Assembly: GCA_015061005.1 (NCBI GenBank)
Contig: SUXJ01000006.1
Location: 1 to 64,000 of the forward strand
Length of the DNA stretch: 64,000 nucleotides
From: Bacteroidales bacterium
GTDB taxonomy: Bacteria; Bacteroidota; Bacteroidia; Bacteroidales; Muribaculaceae
Direction of reading: 5' to 3'
The position numbers were made by a program, and so were the translations under genes. The notes below the pieces were generated by a model that was not told the DNA's origin, did not search any database, and saw only the letters and a program-made list of their open reading frames with translations. Positions 9,113 through 18,015 of the stretch are shown here, one piece after another. Positions within the stretch are counted from its first letter, which is position 1. Every line of letters starts with the position of its first letter.

Positions 9113-9445
9113 TTAGTAATTCAATTTGATTTCGAGATGACCTACCGGAAAGAAAAGACCACTCACAATGATTCCCAACCAATTTGGCTTAGTCATAAGA
9201 TGGCATTGCATCTGACCAGTAGCGGAACGCACCGGTTCTACCATAACGCTTCCTTTAATGGGATGAAAACTCATGGAATTTCCGACCATTGCAAACTCCA
9301 AATTAAACGGACTATCGGGAACTTCAAGTCTCACTTCTCCTCCAGCCGGTATTTGAGCTACTTCATGTCCATTTATTTTAATTCGATAAGACATCAGACG
9401 ACCTACGTATGCACGGTCGCGAGTAATTGTAAGAATGTTTGCCAT
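9113..9445 (-). CDS. small beta-rich protein of unknown function
   Basis: This 110-residue protein shows alternating hydrophobic and polar residues, as in a beta sandwich. The segment YRIKINGHEVAQIPAGGEV resembles PEGA- or DUF2846-like domains, where a short ligand or scaffold domain displays a conserved G-x-x-V turn. There is no signal peptide. The C-terminal WLGIIVSGLFFPVGHLEI is hydrophobic enough to touch a membrane. It lies between two GYF_2/dispanin genes with 4-5 nt gaps, so the three are almost certainly one operon. No function can be assigned. Confidence 0.65.
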   Translation of the reverse strand: MANILTITRDRAYVGRLMSYRIKINGHEVAQIPAGGEVRLEVPDSPFNLEFAMVGNSMSFHPIKGSVMVEPVRSATGQMQCHLMTKPNWLGIIVSGLFFPVGHLEIKLNY

Positions 9446-9450
9446 AAAAA

Positions 9451-9930
9451 TTAAGCCCCTGCTAATCCAACAATAAAACCAATTATAAATAACACAAATC
9501 CGAGACCTACACTAACGAAGCCCCATGTTTTGGCATTATTAGAAGCATCAATTGCTCCTTGGTGGTCTCCCGTATTCCAAAGATTATCAACCTTTGTGGC
9601 GTAAATAATTGAAACAATACCGGCCGGCAAACAGCATAGCAAAGTGGTCACAATACCTAACCACAAGAAATTTTGTGGTTTGTTGCTTAACACTTGAGGC
9701 TGCTGAGCCGCATATCCTCCAAATCCCGGAGCCGGAGGCGTTTGAGGTGGCTGTGGAGCCGAAGGTATGATACAAGCCATAACTGCCGGAACCTCTTTAG
9801 CCGGCTGCCACGTTGTCATGCCCGGAAGCCAGACCATTGTTGTGGCTGTTACTCGATGCGCGGTAGCATCGCTTAGTGGAAGCGGACCAACTTTTTCTCC
9901 TGCCGCATTCAGGTAATAAAACTCTTTCAT
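9451..9930 (-). CDS. GYF_2-CD225/dispanin membrane protein
   Basis: The protein has 159 residues. The GYF_2 domain (1-49) carries FYYLNAAGEKVGP and VWLPGMTTWQPA. A Pro/Gln-rich linker spans 55-80. The CD225/dispanin region (85-159) has two transmembrane helices around the signature W-N-T-G-D-H-Q-G-A followed by AS and AK-W. CD225 proteins include the eukaryotic IFITMs, but bacterial members have no settled role. The open frame extends upstream to 10080. The first 50 residues of that version are unlike the family, and GYF_2 domains begin right at the N-terminus, so the ATG at 9930 was chosen. It is the first gene of the cluster. Confidence 0.8.
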   Translation of the reverse strand: MKEFYYLNAAGEKVGPLPLSDATAHRVTATTMVWLPGMTTWQPAKEVPAVMACIIPSAPQPPQTPPAPGFGGYAAQQPQVLSNKPQNFLWLGIVTTLLCCLPAGIVSIIYATKVDNLWNTGDHQGAIDASNNAKTWGFVSVGLGFVLFIIGFIVGLAGA

Positions 9931-10301
9931 AAAGCAATGAATGTAGTTTAAATTTTGGCATGCTTGTCCCCTATATGCCGGATTAAAATTACACAAACAA
10001 AAAGCGTAGGACAATGTTCTGTCTATCCAAACAGAGGCATCGCCAAACGCCCACCTAAGAAATAAACAGTCCACTCCCACGCCATATCGGATATCAATGT
10101 CCTCGTGGCGAGGAATGGATATACGAACAACATGAGCGCAATCCGACTGCTTTGTCCCTCTTGGTTTGAAAATTGGCGATTTTCTGTTTGAGGATAAAGC
10201 TCGAAACGCTTTTGGACTCTGTTTCTATTTCGCTTTTTACAACAGGAGAAACAGAGTACTTCATAAAATCAAAATAAGGCTACTCTTAGCTTTTTCGTCT
10301 G

Positions 10302-10309
10302 CAAAGTTA
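10302..10309 (-). promoter_or_regulatory. -7 box upstream of the dispanin cluster
   Basis: TAACTTTG on the minus strand matches the TAnnTTTG consensus. No TTTG was found at the right distance upstream, so support is partial. Confidence 0.4.
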
Positions 10310-10362
10310 GTTTAAATTCTACAATATTCCGCTATCACTGCGATTTTTTCATACAGATGACT

Positions 10363-10407
10363 CAAAAAATTGGCTCAGCCGCAACTGAACGGGCTGAGCC
10401 AAAATTT
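10363..10407 (-). terminator. galE terminator
   Basis: TTGGCTCAGCC (10370-10380) and GGCTGAGCCAA (10392-10402) form a perfect 11-bp stem. On the minus strand a run of T follows (10363-10369). It lies 32 nt past the galE stop. Confidence 0.85.
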
Positions 10408-10438
10408 ATGTTCGTAACGTAATCTTTTTAGTTCGATT

Positions 10439-11476
10439 TTACATCACGCCGCGCTCACGCAGCTTGCACTGCCATGCCCATGCGCTGGCCATGGTTTCCG
10501 CCAACGGGGTGTCAGCCTTCCAACCGAGCACTTCGTTAGCGTGAGAAGGATTACCCCATACCTTTTCGATATCGCCGGGACGACGGTCAACGATCTTATA
10601 GGGCACTTTCACTCCGGTAGCGGTCTCAAAAGTATTGATAAGCTCAAGAACGCTCACCCCGTTACCGGTACCGAGATTGAATGTTTCAACTGCAGCAGAT
10701 TCGGGCACTTCGAGCATACGATCCATGGCCTTAACGTGAGCACGTGAAAGGTCAACAACGTTGATAAAGTCACGAATGCAAGAGCCGTCGGGAGTAGGAT
10801 AGTCATTGCCAAACACGCTCAACTCCTTGCGGATACCGATTGCAGTTTGAGTGATATAAGGAACCAAGTTCTGGGGCACTCCATTGGGAAGTTCGCCGAT
10901 TTCAGCCGACGGGTGAGCGCCAACGGGGTTGAAATAACGCAAAATCACGCTCTTGTAAGGTGCACCTGCATTAACCACGTCATTGATGATTTCCTCACAA
11001 ATCTGCTTGGTATTTCCGTAAGGCGATGTAGCTTTCTTGATAGGAGCTTGTTCGGTTACGGGGTTTTCATCGGGTTCACCATAAACGGTGCAAGAGCTGG
11101 AGAACACAATGCCCTTCACTCCGAACTCTGCCATGCAGTCAAGCAAGTTCATCAGAGTGTTAAGGTTGTTGCGATAGTACAACACGGGCTTTTCCATGCT
11201 TTCGCCAACGGCCTTCGATGCTGCAAAGTTGATAATACCCTTAATGCCGGGATAATCTTGGAAAAGTTTGCGCAGTGCGCCCATGTCTGTGCAATCAGCC
11301 TTAACGAAAGCCGGACGAACGCCGGAAATCTTCTCAATGCCATCAAGCACATTTTCATTACTATTGCTCAAATTGTCAATAATCACCACTTCGTAACCCG
11401 CTGCTTGGAGCTCTACGGTGGTGTGGGAGCCAATGTAACCGGTGCCTCCGGTTACGAGGATTTTACCTTTGCTCAT
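10439..11476 (-). CDS. galE: UDP-glucose 4-epimerase
   Basis: This 345-residue protein interconverts UDP-glucose and UDP-galactose in the Leloir pathway and supplies UDP-Gal for glycans. The NAD-binding GGTGYIG motif (10-16) starts the Rossmann fold. The catalytic Ser lies in FSSSCTVYG (about 126-128), and the Y-x3-K pair is Tyr153 and Lys157 in SPYGNTK. The length matches bacterial GalE (about 340). The gene stands alone between its own promoter box (11522-11529) and a strong terminator. Confidence 0.95.
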   Translation of the reverse strand: MSKGKILVTGGTGYIGSHTTVELQAAGYEVVIIDNLSNSNENVLDGIEKISGVRPAFVKADCTDMGALRKLFQDYPGIKGIINFAASKAVGESMEKPVLYYRNNLNTLMNLLDCMAEFGVKGIVFSSSCTVYGEPDENPVTEQAPIKKATSPYGNTKQICEEIINDVVNAGAPYKSVILRYFNPVGAHPSAEIGELPNGVPQNLVPYITQTAIGIRKELSVFGNDYPTPDGSCIRDFINVVDLSRAHVKAMDRMLEVPESAAVETFNLGTGNGVSVLELINTFETATGVKVPYKIVDRRPGDIEKVWGNPSHANEVLGWKADTPLAETMASAWAWQCKLRERGVM

Positions 11477-11521
11477 GGTGTTAGTGATTTTAGATATATG
11501 GTTAATTTATGTTTTCAACTG

Positions 11522-11529
11522 CAAATATA
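11522..11529 (-). promoter_or_regulatory. -7 box of galE
   Basis: TATATTTG on the minus strand lies about 45 nt before the galE start codon and fits the TAnnTTTG consensus. Confidence 0.5.
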
Positions 11530-11628
11530 CTTATTTTTCCGAGAAATCATCGCATTTCTCCGAAAATTCACTCTAATTACGCTTTCAGATTACGCCCGAG
11601 AGAAAGAACACGTATAAAATCTCCAATA

Positions 11629-11660
11629 TTTGGATTCCGCAAGAAAATTTTGTATCTTTG
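11629..11660 (+). promoter_or_regulatory. nagB promoter
   Basis: TTTG (11629-11632), 20 nt, then TATCTTTG (11653-11660) is a full match to the Bacteroidota -33/-7 promoter. The leader to the nagB ATG is about 50 nt. Confidence 0.8.
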
Positions 11661-11716
11661 CAATCAGATAAATTCAGTATCGCATTTTTCATTCATTAAT
11701 CATACCTTAATAAACC

Positions 11717-12526
11717 ATGCGTCTCATTATTGAACCTAACTACGCTGACCTCTCACGTTGGGCCGGCAACTATGTTGCAGCGCGTATCAATGCTGCCAAA
11801 CCTACTGCAGAAAAACCCTTTGTGCTCGGTCTGCCCACCGGTTCTTCTCCCCTCGGAATGTATCGCCGTTTGGTAGAGCTCTATAAAGAAGGTAAAGTAT
11901 CGTTCAAAAACGTCGTTACGTTCAACATGGACGAATACGTAGGCATTCCTCGTGACCACGAGCAGAGCTACTGGACTTTCATGCACACCAATTTCTTCAA
12001 CCACATTGATATTCCCGCCGAAAACGTGAATATCCTCAATGGCAATGCAGAAGACCCCGTTGCAGAATGCCAACGCTATGAAGACAAAATTGCGTCTTAT
12101 GGCGGCATCGACTTGTTCTTGGGCGGTGTTGGCCCCGATGGTCACATTGCTTTTAATGAGCCCGGATCTTCACTCGTTTCCAAAACTCGCATGAAGACTC
12201 TGACCAAAGACACCATCATTGCCAACTCTCGTTTCTTTAACAACGACCTCAATCAAGTTCCCAAAACTGCGCTCACAGTTGGCGTAGGCACCGTTATGGC
12301 AGCTCGCGAAGTACTGCTCATGGTTAACGGCCACAACAAGGCGCGCGCTCTCCAGCAAGGCGTTGAAGGCGGCGTTTCTCAGCAGTGGACCATCACAGCT
12401 CTGCAGATGCACCCCCACGCAATCATCGTTTGCGACGAAGATGCTTGCGGCGAACTCAAAGTTGACACCTACCGCTACTTCAAAGACATCGAAGGAGCTA
12501 ACCTCAACCCCGATTCGCAACTGTAA
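11717..12526 (+). CDS. nagB: glucosamine-6-phosphate deaminase
   Basis: This 269-residue enzyme converts glucosamine-6-phosphate to fructose-6-phosphate and ammonia, the entry of amino sugars into glycolysis. Visible family motifs are [16 protein letters not shown] near residue 37, the catalytic [10 protein letters not shown], and the [15 protein letters not shown] loop with the active-site His. Length and motifs match the hexameric E. coli-type enzyme. It has its own promoter and a strong downstream terminator, so it is transcribed singly. In a gut organism it would serve GlcNAc or sialic acid breakdown. Confidence 0.95.
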   Translation: MRLIIEPNYADLSRWAGNYVAARINAAKPTAEKPFVLGLPTGSSPLGMYRRLVELYKEGKVSFKNVVTFNMDEYVGIPRDHEQSYWTFMHTNFFNHIDIPAENVNILNGNAEDPVAECQRYEDKIASYGGIDLFLGGVGPDGHIAFNEPGSSLVSKTRMKTLTKDTIIANSRFFNNDLNQVPKTALTVGVGTVMAAREVLLMVNGHNKARALQQGVEGGVSQQWTITALQMHPHAIIVCDEDACGELKVDTYRYFKDIEGANLNPDSQL

Positions 12527-12555
12527 TTTCTCCGGTAAGTGAATTATAACTGACA

Positions 12556-12597
12556 ACGACCGGCTGCTCTCGCGAGAGTAGCCGGTCGTATTTTTTC
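12556..12597 (+). terminator. nagB terminator
   Basis: ACGACCGGCT (12556-12565) pairs with AGCCGGTCGT around an inner CTCTCGCGAGAG hairpin, followed by six T. Confidence 0.9.
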
Positions 12598-12613
12598 AGG
12601 TAAGTTTCAAAAG

Positions 12614-12685
12614 TAGCTCCGCGGGGAATCGAACCCCGATCTAAGGTTTAGGAAACCTCTATTCTATCCGTTGAACTACAGAGCC
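12614..12685 (-). tRNA. tRNA-Arg(CCU)
   Basis: The minus strand folds into a 72-nt cloverleaf. It has a 7-bp acceptor stem (with one G-U at its end), a D arm, an anticodon stem with loop TTCCTAA (anticodon CCU), a 4-nt variable loop and a T arm CGGGG/CCCCG with loop TTCGATT. The discriminator base is A. CCA is not encoded. No integrase or repeat marks an insertion here. Confidence 0.95.
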
Positions 12686-12710
12686 AATCCTATAAATTTG
12701 CGGCGCAAAG

Positions 12711-13727
12711 TTACTCACTTTTTTGCTTCGCCGCAAGTTTTTGCTCGCGATATGCCCGAACAGTTTTCTCTATTCCGGCGTCAAGGTCGGTTGAAGCCGT
12801 AAATCCGAAATCTGCAGCCGCCGCGTCGGTAGTGCAATTCCAGTTTCGCTGCTTCATAATATTATACTTGTCAAGATTCAGAGTTGAGGGCTTGCCGCTA
12901 AATGCGCCAACCTGTTGAGCAATATAGCTGACGAGTTTCAAGCCCCACAGCGGCACTCGGATAGGCACAACGAAACTCCGACCAAGCTTTCGAGCCACTA
13001 TCTCACGAAACTCCTTTTGAGTATAGGAGCGCGATTCTGCGATGTTATAGCGATGCTTTATCGGGGCTTTCTCCAACGCCATAAACATTGCATCGACAAG
13101 GTCTTCAACGTAGATAAACGTGAGCATTTGCTTGCGATAACCTACCCCAAAGTCAAAATGCCGATCAATGCTCTTAATCATCATTAAATAATCCTCTTCA
13201 TGAGGGCCATAAACGCCCGTGGTGCGGAATATTATCCACGGCAAGCCGCTCTGCGTTTCAAGCCACTGCTCCGCCTTGATTTTCGACAAACCATATCGCG
13301 TATTCGGGCACGGATAGTCACTCTCCTTAATCGGAGCATACGTCTTTTCATCTCCGGGGCCGGCGGCGGAAAGAGAGCTTGCAAACAAGAACTTTTCGGG
13401 CACCTTACCCGTAGCCTTCAATGCTTCACCAAACGAGCGAAGATATTGAAAATTGATGCGGTTGAAGTCCAAAAAGTTAGTACATTTCGTGGCCCCGAGA
13501 TTATAAATTATATAATCCCATTTGGCGGACACACTGCCGAGAACGGCCTCCATAGCCTCTGAGTCATCATAATCAAACTCCAGAAACTTCAAACGTTCAT
13601 CGGAAAGATATCGCCGAGAGGTCGATTTGCGGACCCCGACAGTGGTGTCATAGCCCAATTCCAACGCTCGCTTGGCAATGAAGCCACCGATAAATCCGCC
13701 GGCGCCTACTATGAGCACACTTTTCAT
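12711..13727 (-). CDS. NAD-dependent epimerase/dehydratase family protein
   Basis: This 338-residue extended short-chain dehydrogenase has GAGGFIG (8-14) as the dinucleotide-binding loop, LFASSLSAAG as the catalytic Ser segment and Tyr145/Lys149 in RYGLSK. Such enzymes act on nucleotide sugars or on sterol-like and isoprenoid substrates, and the exact substrate is not readable. The start codon overlaps the stop of the upstream C10 protease gene (ATGA), so translation is coupled although the roles look unrelated. Confidence 0.8.
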   Translation of the reverse strand: MKSVLIVGAGGFIGGFIAKRALELGYDTTVGVRKSTSRRYLSDERLKFLEFDYDDSEAMEAVLGSVSAKWDYIIYNLGATKCTNFLDFNRINFQYLRSFGEALKATGKVPEKFLFASSLSAAGPGDEKTYAPIKESDYPCPNTRYGLSKIKAEQWLETQSGLPWIIFRTTGVYGPHEEDYLMMIKSIDRHFDFGVGYRKQMLTFIYVEDLVDAMFMALEKAPIKHRYNIAESRSYTQKEFREIVARKLGRSFVVPIRVPLWGLKLVSYIAQQVGAFSGKPSTLNLDKYNIMKQRNWNCTTDAAAADFGFTASTDLDAGIEKTVRAYREQKLAAKQKSE

Positions 13728-16069
13728 AACACCACCTTAGTGACTTCAGAACCTTGCTTGCGAATATAAATTCCGTTCTTCGGTTCAACAACGCGGCGGC
13801 CACCCAAATCATAGTACTCAACGGGCGCAGACTCGCCACCTTCTATATTGTCAATACCCGAGGTAGGCTCTTCAAGATAGAACGAGATCTTGCTGCCGCC
13901 CATCTGAACGATATTGCCGTTATAAACGTAGTAGGGATAAGCCGTATAGCGAGCACCCGGTGTGCCTTGGTGGAAATCACACGATGCATAAACCGAAACG
14001 ATTCCCCCGTTGGGATCAAGCGTAACCGTGGGACTTGCAAAGTAAGTCAACACGTTGCTGCCGCCATATTCCGTCAAAACTACGTAAACGGGATTTATAT
14101 ACATTCCACCCGTGCACGACAAGTTCATGCGGAAAGTCAGCTGATCTTGTGCCTTATTGGTTGCACGCATACTCTTGCACGTTGGAGTGCCTTGCGGCAT
14201 TTCCTCCTCAAGGGTCACTGCTACGCGTTCCGTAACCTCGTTTGAATATTGATCAATCATGCCCAAATCATACTCGCCGACAGCAACGGAAGTGCCCTCA
14301 AGTTTGAAGTATGCAGCAGCGTCAACCGGCTCGCCGGGAACTGCACTGACCACTACATTGCCCAGTATTGCGACTTCCGTTGAAGTTCCTTTCTTGAATA
14401 GTTTCACAGTCACGGGACCATAATATTCTTCAGGACCCGGATTGAGCAATGTGGCCTTAATTTCAAACGGCGTATTTTGATATATCACCTCGGGAATCGT
14501 AACCTCAACCGCGCTCAGGCTCGATTTCTGCGCAGTCGAGAACGTTATGGTGTTGCCGCTGATTTCTGCACCAAAAGTACCGCCCGCACCTACGGGATAT
14601 TTAACGTCGTAATACTTGCCGGTAGTCGGATTATACACTGCGGGACTAACCATGTAGGAGCCCTCTGTGAGCTCATCGGTCAAGTAACAACTGAAAGTGC
14701 CGGTCACACCGGAATATGGCGCGCATTTCCCATAAAGACTTTCACTGCTGAACCAAAAAATCTCACCGGTTGATTTGACAAATTTCACTGCGAGCTTAAA
14801 TTTTTCAACGGTGTTGGGTCCACAATTATATATCCCACCGCCACTGGACGCCAAAAACGACGTGTTGGCATTCAGCTTGCTTGTTGTTCTTGCAGACCTG
14901 AATCCCGTTGTCATAAAGAACACATACGGAGCATCACTGACATTAGTGGTTCCGCCGGGTATCATGTTAAAAATAGCTCCTTGCTCTCTATCATATCCAG
15001 CGGTAGAGCCGCCGATACCTTGAGCGGCCGGGTCAAGTGCCGTCAGGCGGAAGTAGCCGTCGCTCATGCCGCCCCAGCCCCAATTCAGGTGGAACAATCC
15101 GTCGCCTTGATAGCCGTCAACAACGAACGCATGCGCTGAAGTATAACCCGGATTTACGCCGTCATAATACAATGCATGCCCCGATGCAAGTACATCATAA
15201 ACTTTCTGATGCCACTCTCCCAAAGAATACCACTCACGGCGTTCATACGTCAGAGTACAGTCATAATCGAAGTTGCGAATCAATCCAACGGCCATATCAA
15301 TGCCATGTGCGCCGCTGGCATAGGGAGAGAAACCCATTTGTGCCGAATATGCCACTGCTTTCATCAGTTCGGCTACCGCCGGAGCCGATTCCTCGGCTGT
15401 GTACCTGTCGCCCATGTCTGCCCAGTCAAGGGTAACCTCATTGAAGTTCATCGAAAGGGTTGTGTTATTTTCCTCCCAAAAATACGAAAAAGTACCGCCC
15501 GAACACTTCTCGGGATACTCATACGTCTTCAAGACCTGAGCCATAGCGGTTGCAACACAACCCGTCACACTACGCTGACCGTTAAGCATCGGACACATCG
15601 CATTATACGGAGCACCCTGATCCCAACGGGTCGTACAAATCGGACTAATCGCCGGAGAGTTAAGGTCAAACACCGACTCTGCCGCATACGTCACCACTCC
15701 CGCACGAACCGCTTCAATCTCCGCAGCATAGCAGCTAATCATATACTCCAACGCCGGAGGGACTTGCTGATCGGGCGAATAGGAATCTGTGTAGCCCATC
15801 AATGCCTCAGACTCCGATTCGGCTGAAACTATCATCAGACCGTTCTCGCCATCGGCAAACAAATACAACTGAGGCAATCCGGCTGCACTGCTCACTGTTC
15901 TCACAGGAATAGCCACCGCGGCATTTCTCGCTGTCATGCGACGAACCGCGCCGTTATCAGTAAGTTCCGTCACTTGCCGCACTCGCTCAAGTGCTTGTGC
16001 AGGGGTCAAAACCTCCGCCGAAGCAGATAACGCAACAGAAACGGCGGCGAATAATAAAATCTTCTTCAT
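13724..16069 (-). CDS. secreted C10 (streptopain-like) cysteine peptidase, type IX cargo
   Basis: This 781-residue protein has a signal peptide (1-18) and an N-terminal Spi-like inhibitory propeptide (about 20-130). The peptidase domain has catalytic Cys171 in SVTGCVATAMAQ, His313 in SAHAFVVDGY, and the conserved NWGWGG at 329-334. Beta-sandwich repeats follow (about 390-730). The C-terminus (YYDLGGRRV...GIYIRK) resembles a type IX secretion sorting signal, so the enzyme is probably exported to the surface. C10 enzymes such as SpeB and interpain cleave host and peer proteins. All active-site residues are present. It follows the Na/Pi symporter gene by 25 nt and overlaps the epimerase gene by 4 nt. 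Confidence 0.9.
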   Translation of the reverse strand: MKKILLFAAVSVALSASAEVLTPAQALERVRQVTELTDNGAVRRMTARNAAVAIPVRTVSSAAGLPQLYLFADGENGLMIVSAESESEALMGYTDSYSPDQQVPPALEYMISCYAAEIEAVRAGVVTYAAESVFDLNSPAISPICTTRWDQGAPYNAMCPMLNGQRSVTGCVATAMAQVLKTYEYPEKCSGGTFSYFWEENNTTLSMNFNEVTLDWADMGDRYTAEESAPAVAELMKAVAYSAQMGFSPYASGAHGIDMAVGLIRNFDYDCTLTYERREWYSLGEWHQKVYDVLASGHALYYDGVNPGYTSAHAFVVDGYQGDGLFHLNWGWGGMSDGYFRLTALDPAAQGIGGSTAGYDREQGAIFNMIPGGTTNVSDAPYVFFMTTGFRSARTTSKLNANTSFLASSGGGIYNCGPNTVEKFKLAVKFVKSTGEIFWFSSESLYGKCAPYSGVTGTFSCYLTDELTEGSYMVSPAVYNPTTGKYYDVKYPVGAGGTFGAEISGNTITFSTAQKSSLSAVEVTIPEVIYQNTPFEIKATLLNPGPEEYYGPVTVKLFKKGTSTEVAILGNVVVSAVPGEPVDAAAYFKLEGTSVAVGEYDLGMIDQYSNEVTERVAVTLEEEMPQGTPTCKSMRATNKAQDQLTFRMNLSCTGGMYINPVYVVLTEYGGSNVLTYFASPTVTLDPNGGIVSVYASCDFHQGTPGARYTAYPYYVYNGNIVQMGGSKISFYLEEPTSGIDNIEGGESAPVEYYDLGGRRVVEPKNGIYIRKQGSEVTKVVL

Positions 16070-16094
16070 CTCAAATAATTGTGTATTATGGTAA

Positions 16095-17909
16095 TTAGAC
16101 TTTTTTGGTCATTGAATCTCTAATGGTGTCAACAACATTAATCACATAGTCGCCGATTTTCTCCAGGTCAGCAATAGCGTCCATATAGAAAATGCCCGAG
16201 CGGTATTCATACAAACCGTCCTTGATATTTTCAATATTCTTGGCGCGAAGCTGATTGCGCAAATTATTGATTTCGCGTTCCTTATTGTACGCAGCCATGA
16301 GTTGTTCTTCTCTGACGCTCTCAATATTCTGAAGCATATCAATCATGCCTTGCATAGCTTCAGCCACGAGCACAAACATTGAGTCAATGCTATCCTTGAT
16401 ATAATCATCAAAGTGCACGTTGAGTTCCTGCTTGCGCGATAATACGCGACCAAAGTTATTACAGCTATCGCCGATACTCTCTATTTCAGAGTTGATATTA
16501 AACAAAGCCGTTACGCGACGCTTGCCATCATTACTGAGTCGGCCTTGACTGGTTCGATTGAGGAAGTCGGCAATTTCTCGTTCCATACGGTCGGAAATTT
16601 CCTCATATTTCTCCAGTCGCGAATATAGTTGGTTGAATTCCTTAGGACTGGAATTCAAGCGGAGCAATTCGCGGTCCATGCCCACCATGCGAACTACGCG
16701 CTGTGCAAACACGCCGATTTCCTTCTCAACCTGTGCAATATTGAGTTCCGAGGCACTGATGCGAGAGCCGCCAATGTATTTAAGCGCAAATTCTTCTTCT
16801 TGATTCTTGTTGGGCAACATCCACACGCAGATTTTCACGAAAACGTTGGTGAGCCAAATCATAACCGAGAGGTTAACGATATTAAAGAGGGTGTGGAATA
16901 TCGACATTCCGAAACCAACAGCAGCTTGCATCTGATTTACTGCCGCCATGGTTTCATGCCCGTCAGGCAAGGTGCCGTCAGAGATTTGGTTATAAAGTTC
17001 GGGGTTGTTAACCGAAAGATCGGTGATGTAAGAATATAGAAGCGTGGGGTCGGGTTCACCAAGCATCATGGTAACTTTTTTGGAAAGCGCAATAACCACG
17101 GAGAAAAGAGGCACTGCCCATATTGTACCGAAGGTATTGAACAGAAGGTGACCGAGTGCTGAGCGTTTTGCCGCCGTGTTACCACTCATTGACGCCAAAA
17201 GCGGAGTGATACACGTTCCGATATTGGCACCGAGCACCAACGCACACGACAAATCGAAGTCTATCCAACCTTTCGTACACATAATCAGTGCAATAGCAAA
17301 CGTAGCCGCTGAAGATTGAATAACCAAGGTCAGCAAGCAGCCAACAGCGAGGAATATCAACACTGAGCCGAATCCCAAGTCAGTGTATTGCTGCAAGAAT
17401 GCAAACATTTCAGGATTCGAGCGCAGATCCGGCACATACTGATTAATCAAGTTCAAGCCCATGAAAAGCAGTGCAAAGCCCACCAAGAACTCGCCCATAC
17501 TCTTCTTCTTGCTTGACGAGGTAAACATCAAGGGTACGGCAAGGGCTATTATCGGCAAAACAAACAGCGACGTATTAACCTTGAACCCGAACAGTGCGAT
17601 TATCCACGTCGTAAACGTAGTGCCGACGTTAGCACCCATAATGACGGACATGGCTTGCCCGAGGGTCATCAATCCTGCATTCACAAAGCTCACAACCATC
17701 ACGGTCGAAGCCGACGATGATTGAATCAACGCCGTAATTGAAATGCCGGTCAGAGTGCCCGTAAACCTATTGCGAGTCATAGCCGAAAGAATGTTGCGCA
17801 AGCGGTCGCCGGCTGCTTTCTGTAGGCCTTCACTCATTACTTTCATTCCATAAAGGAACAGACACACTGCACCGAGCAGGCACAAGAAGTCAATAAAACT
17901 GTATTCCAT
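16095..17909 (-). CDS. Na/Pi cotransporter family protein with PhoU-like domain
   Basis: The protein has 604 residues. Two inverted membrane repeats carry the NptA signatures QSSSAST (63-69) and QSSAAT (198-203), each with a GANxGT motif nearby (92-97 and about 228). Residues from about 390 form a helical PhoU-like domain. The family takes up phosphate with sodium, and the PhoU part probably regulates activity or binds metal. It has its own promoter at 17941-17973, divergent from the flavodoxin-like gene, and is followed closely by the C10 protease gene. Confidence 0.9.
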   Translation of the reverse strand: MEYSFIDFLCLLGAVCLFLYGMKVMSEGLQKAAGDRLRNILSAMTRNRFTGTLTGISITALIQSSSASTVMVVSFVNAGLMTLGQAMSVIMGANVGTTFTTWIIALFGFKVNTSLFVLPIIALAVPLMFTSSSKKKSMGEFLVGFALLFMGLNLINQYVPDLRSNPEMFAFLQQYTDLGFGSVLIFLAVGCLLTLVIQSSAATFAIALIMCTKGWIDFDLSCALVLGANIGTCITPLLASMSGNTAAKRSALGHLLFNTFGTIWAVPLFSVVIALSKKVTMMLGEPDPTLLYSYITDLSVNNPELYNQISDGTLPDGHETMAAVNQMQAAVGFGMSIFHTLFNIVNLSVMIWLTNVFVKICVWMLPNKNQEEEFALKYIGGSRISASELNIAQVEKEIGVFAQRVVRMVGMDRELLRLNSSPKEFNQLYSRLEKYEEISDRMEREIADFLNRTSQGRLSNDGKRRVTALFNINSEIESIGDSCNNFGRVLSRKQELNVHFDDYIKDSIDSMFVLVAEAMQGMIDMLQNIESVREEQLMAAYNKEREINNLRNQLRAKNIENIKDGLYEYRSGIFYMDAIADLEKIGDYVINVVDTIRDSMTKKV

Positions 17910-17940
17910 AAAGTGATAAACGATTTATTCTATTTCGCCA

Positions 17941-17973
17941 CAAAATTATGAATTTTTTGGGAAAATTTCACAA
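17941..17973 (-). promoter_or_regulatory. promoter of the Na/Pi symporter gene
   Basis: On the minus strand a TTG (17971-17973) and TAATTTTG (17941-17948) are 22 nt apart, giving a leader of about 30 nt. Confidence 0.55.
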
Positions 17974-17976
17974 TGA

Positions 17977-18009
17977 TTTGTACTCTTTTTAGAAAAATAT
18001 TTACCTTTG
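17977..18009 (+). promoter_or_regulatory. promoter of the flavodoxin-like gene (near-leaderless)
   Basis: TTTG (17977-17980), 21 nt, then TACCTTTG (18002-18009) fits the Bacteroidota promoter well. The ATG follows only 6 nt after the box, so the transcript probably starts at or next to the start codon. Confidence 0.7.
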
Positions 18010-18015
18010 TGGCGT

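Larger units (their letters stand above)
9931..10438 (-). other. long leader / intergenic region before the dispanin cluster
   Basis: About 500 bases hold no convincing gene. On the minus strand a TAACTTTG box lies at 10302-10309, which would give the dispanin operon a leader of about 365 nt. Within it, ACTCTGTTTCT (10216-10226) and AGAAACAGAGT (10247-10257) form a perfect 11-bp inverted repeat with a 20-nt loop. The part nearest galE holds the galE terminator. Confidence 0.5.

Noticed and set aside
9931-10080. 50 extra N-terminal residues for the GYF_2-dispanin protein
   Set aside because: GYF_2 proteins start directly with the domain, and the extra part is Cys-rich and unlike the neighbours.
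10847-11617. 256-codon open frame on the plus strand
   Set aside because: It is antisense to galE, runs through the galE promoter, and has no recognisable domain.
12614-12685. tRNA-Arg as an integration site for a mobile element
   Set aside because: There is no integrase, no partial tRNA copy and no foreign-looking segment on either side.
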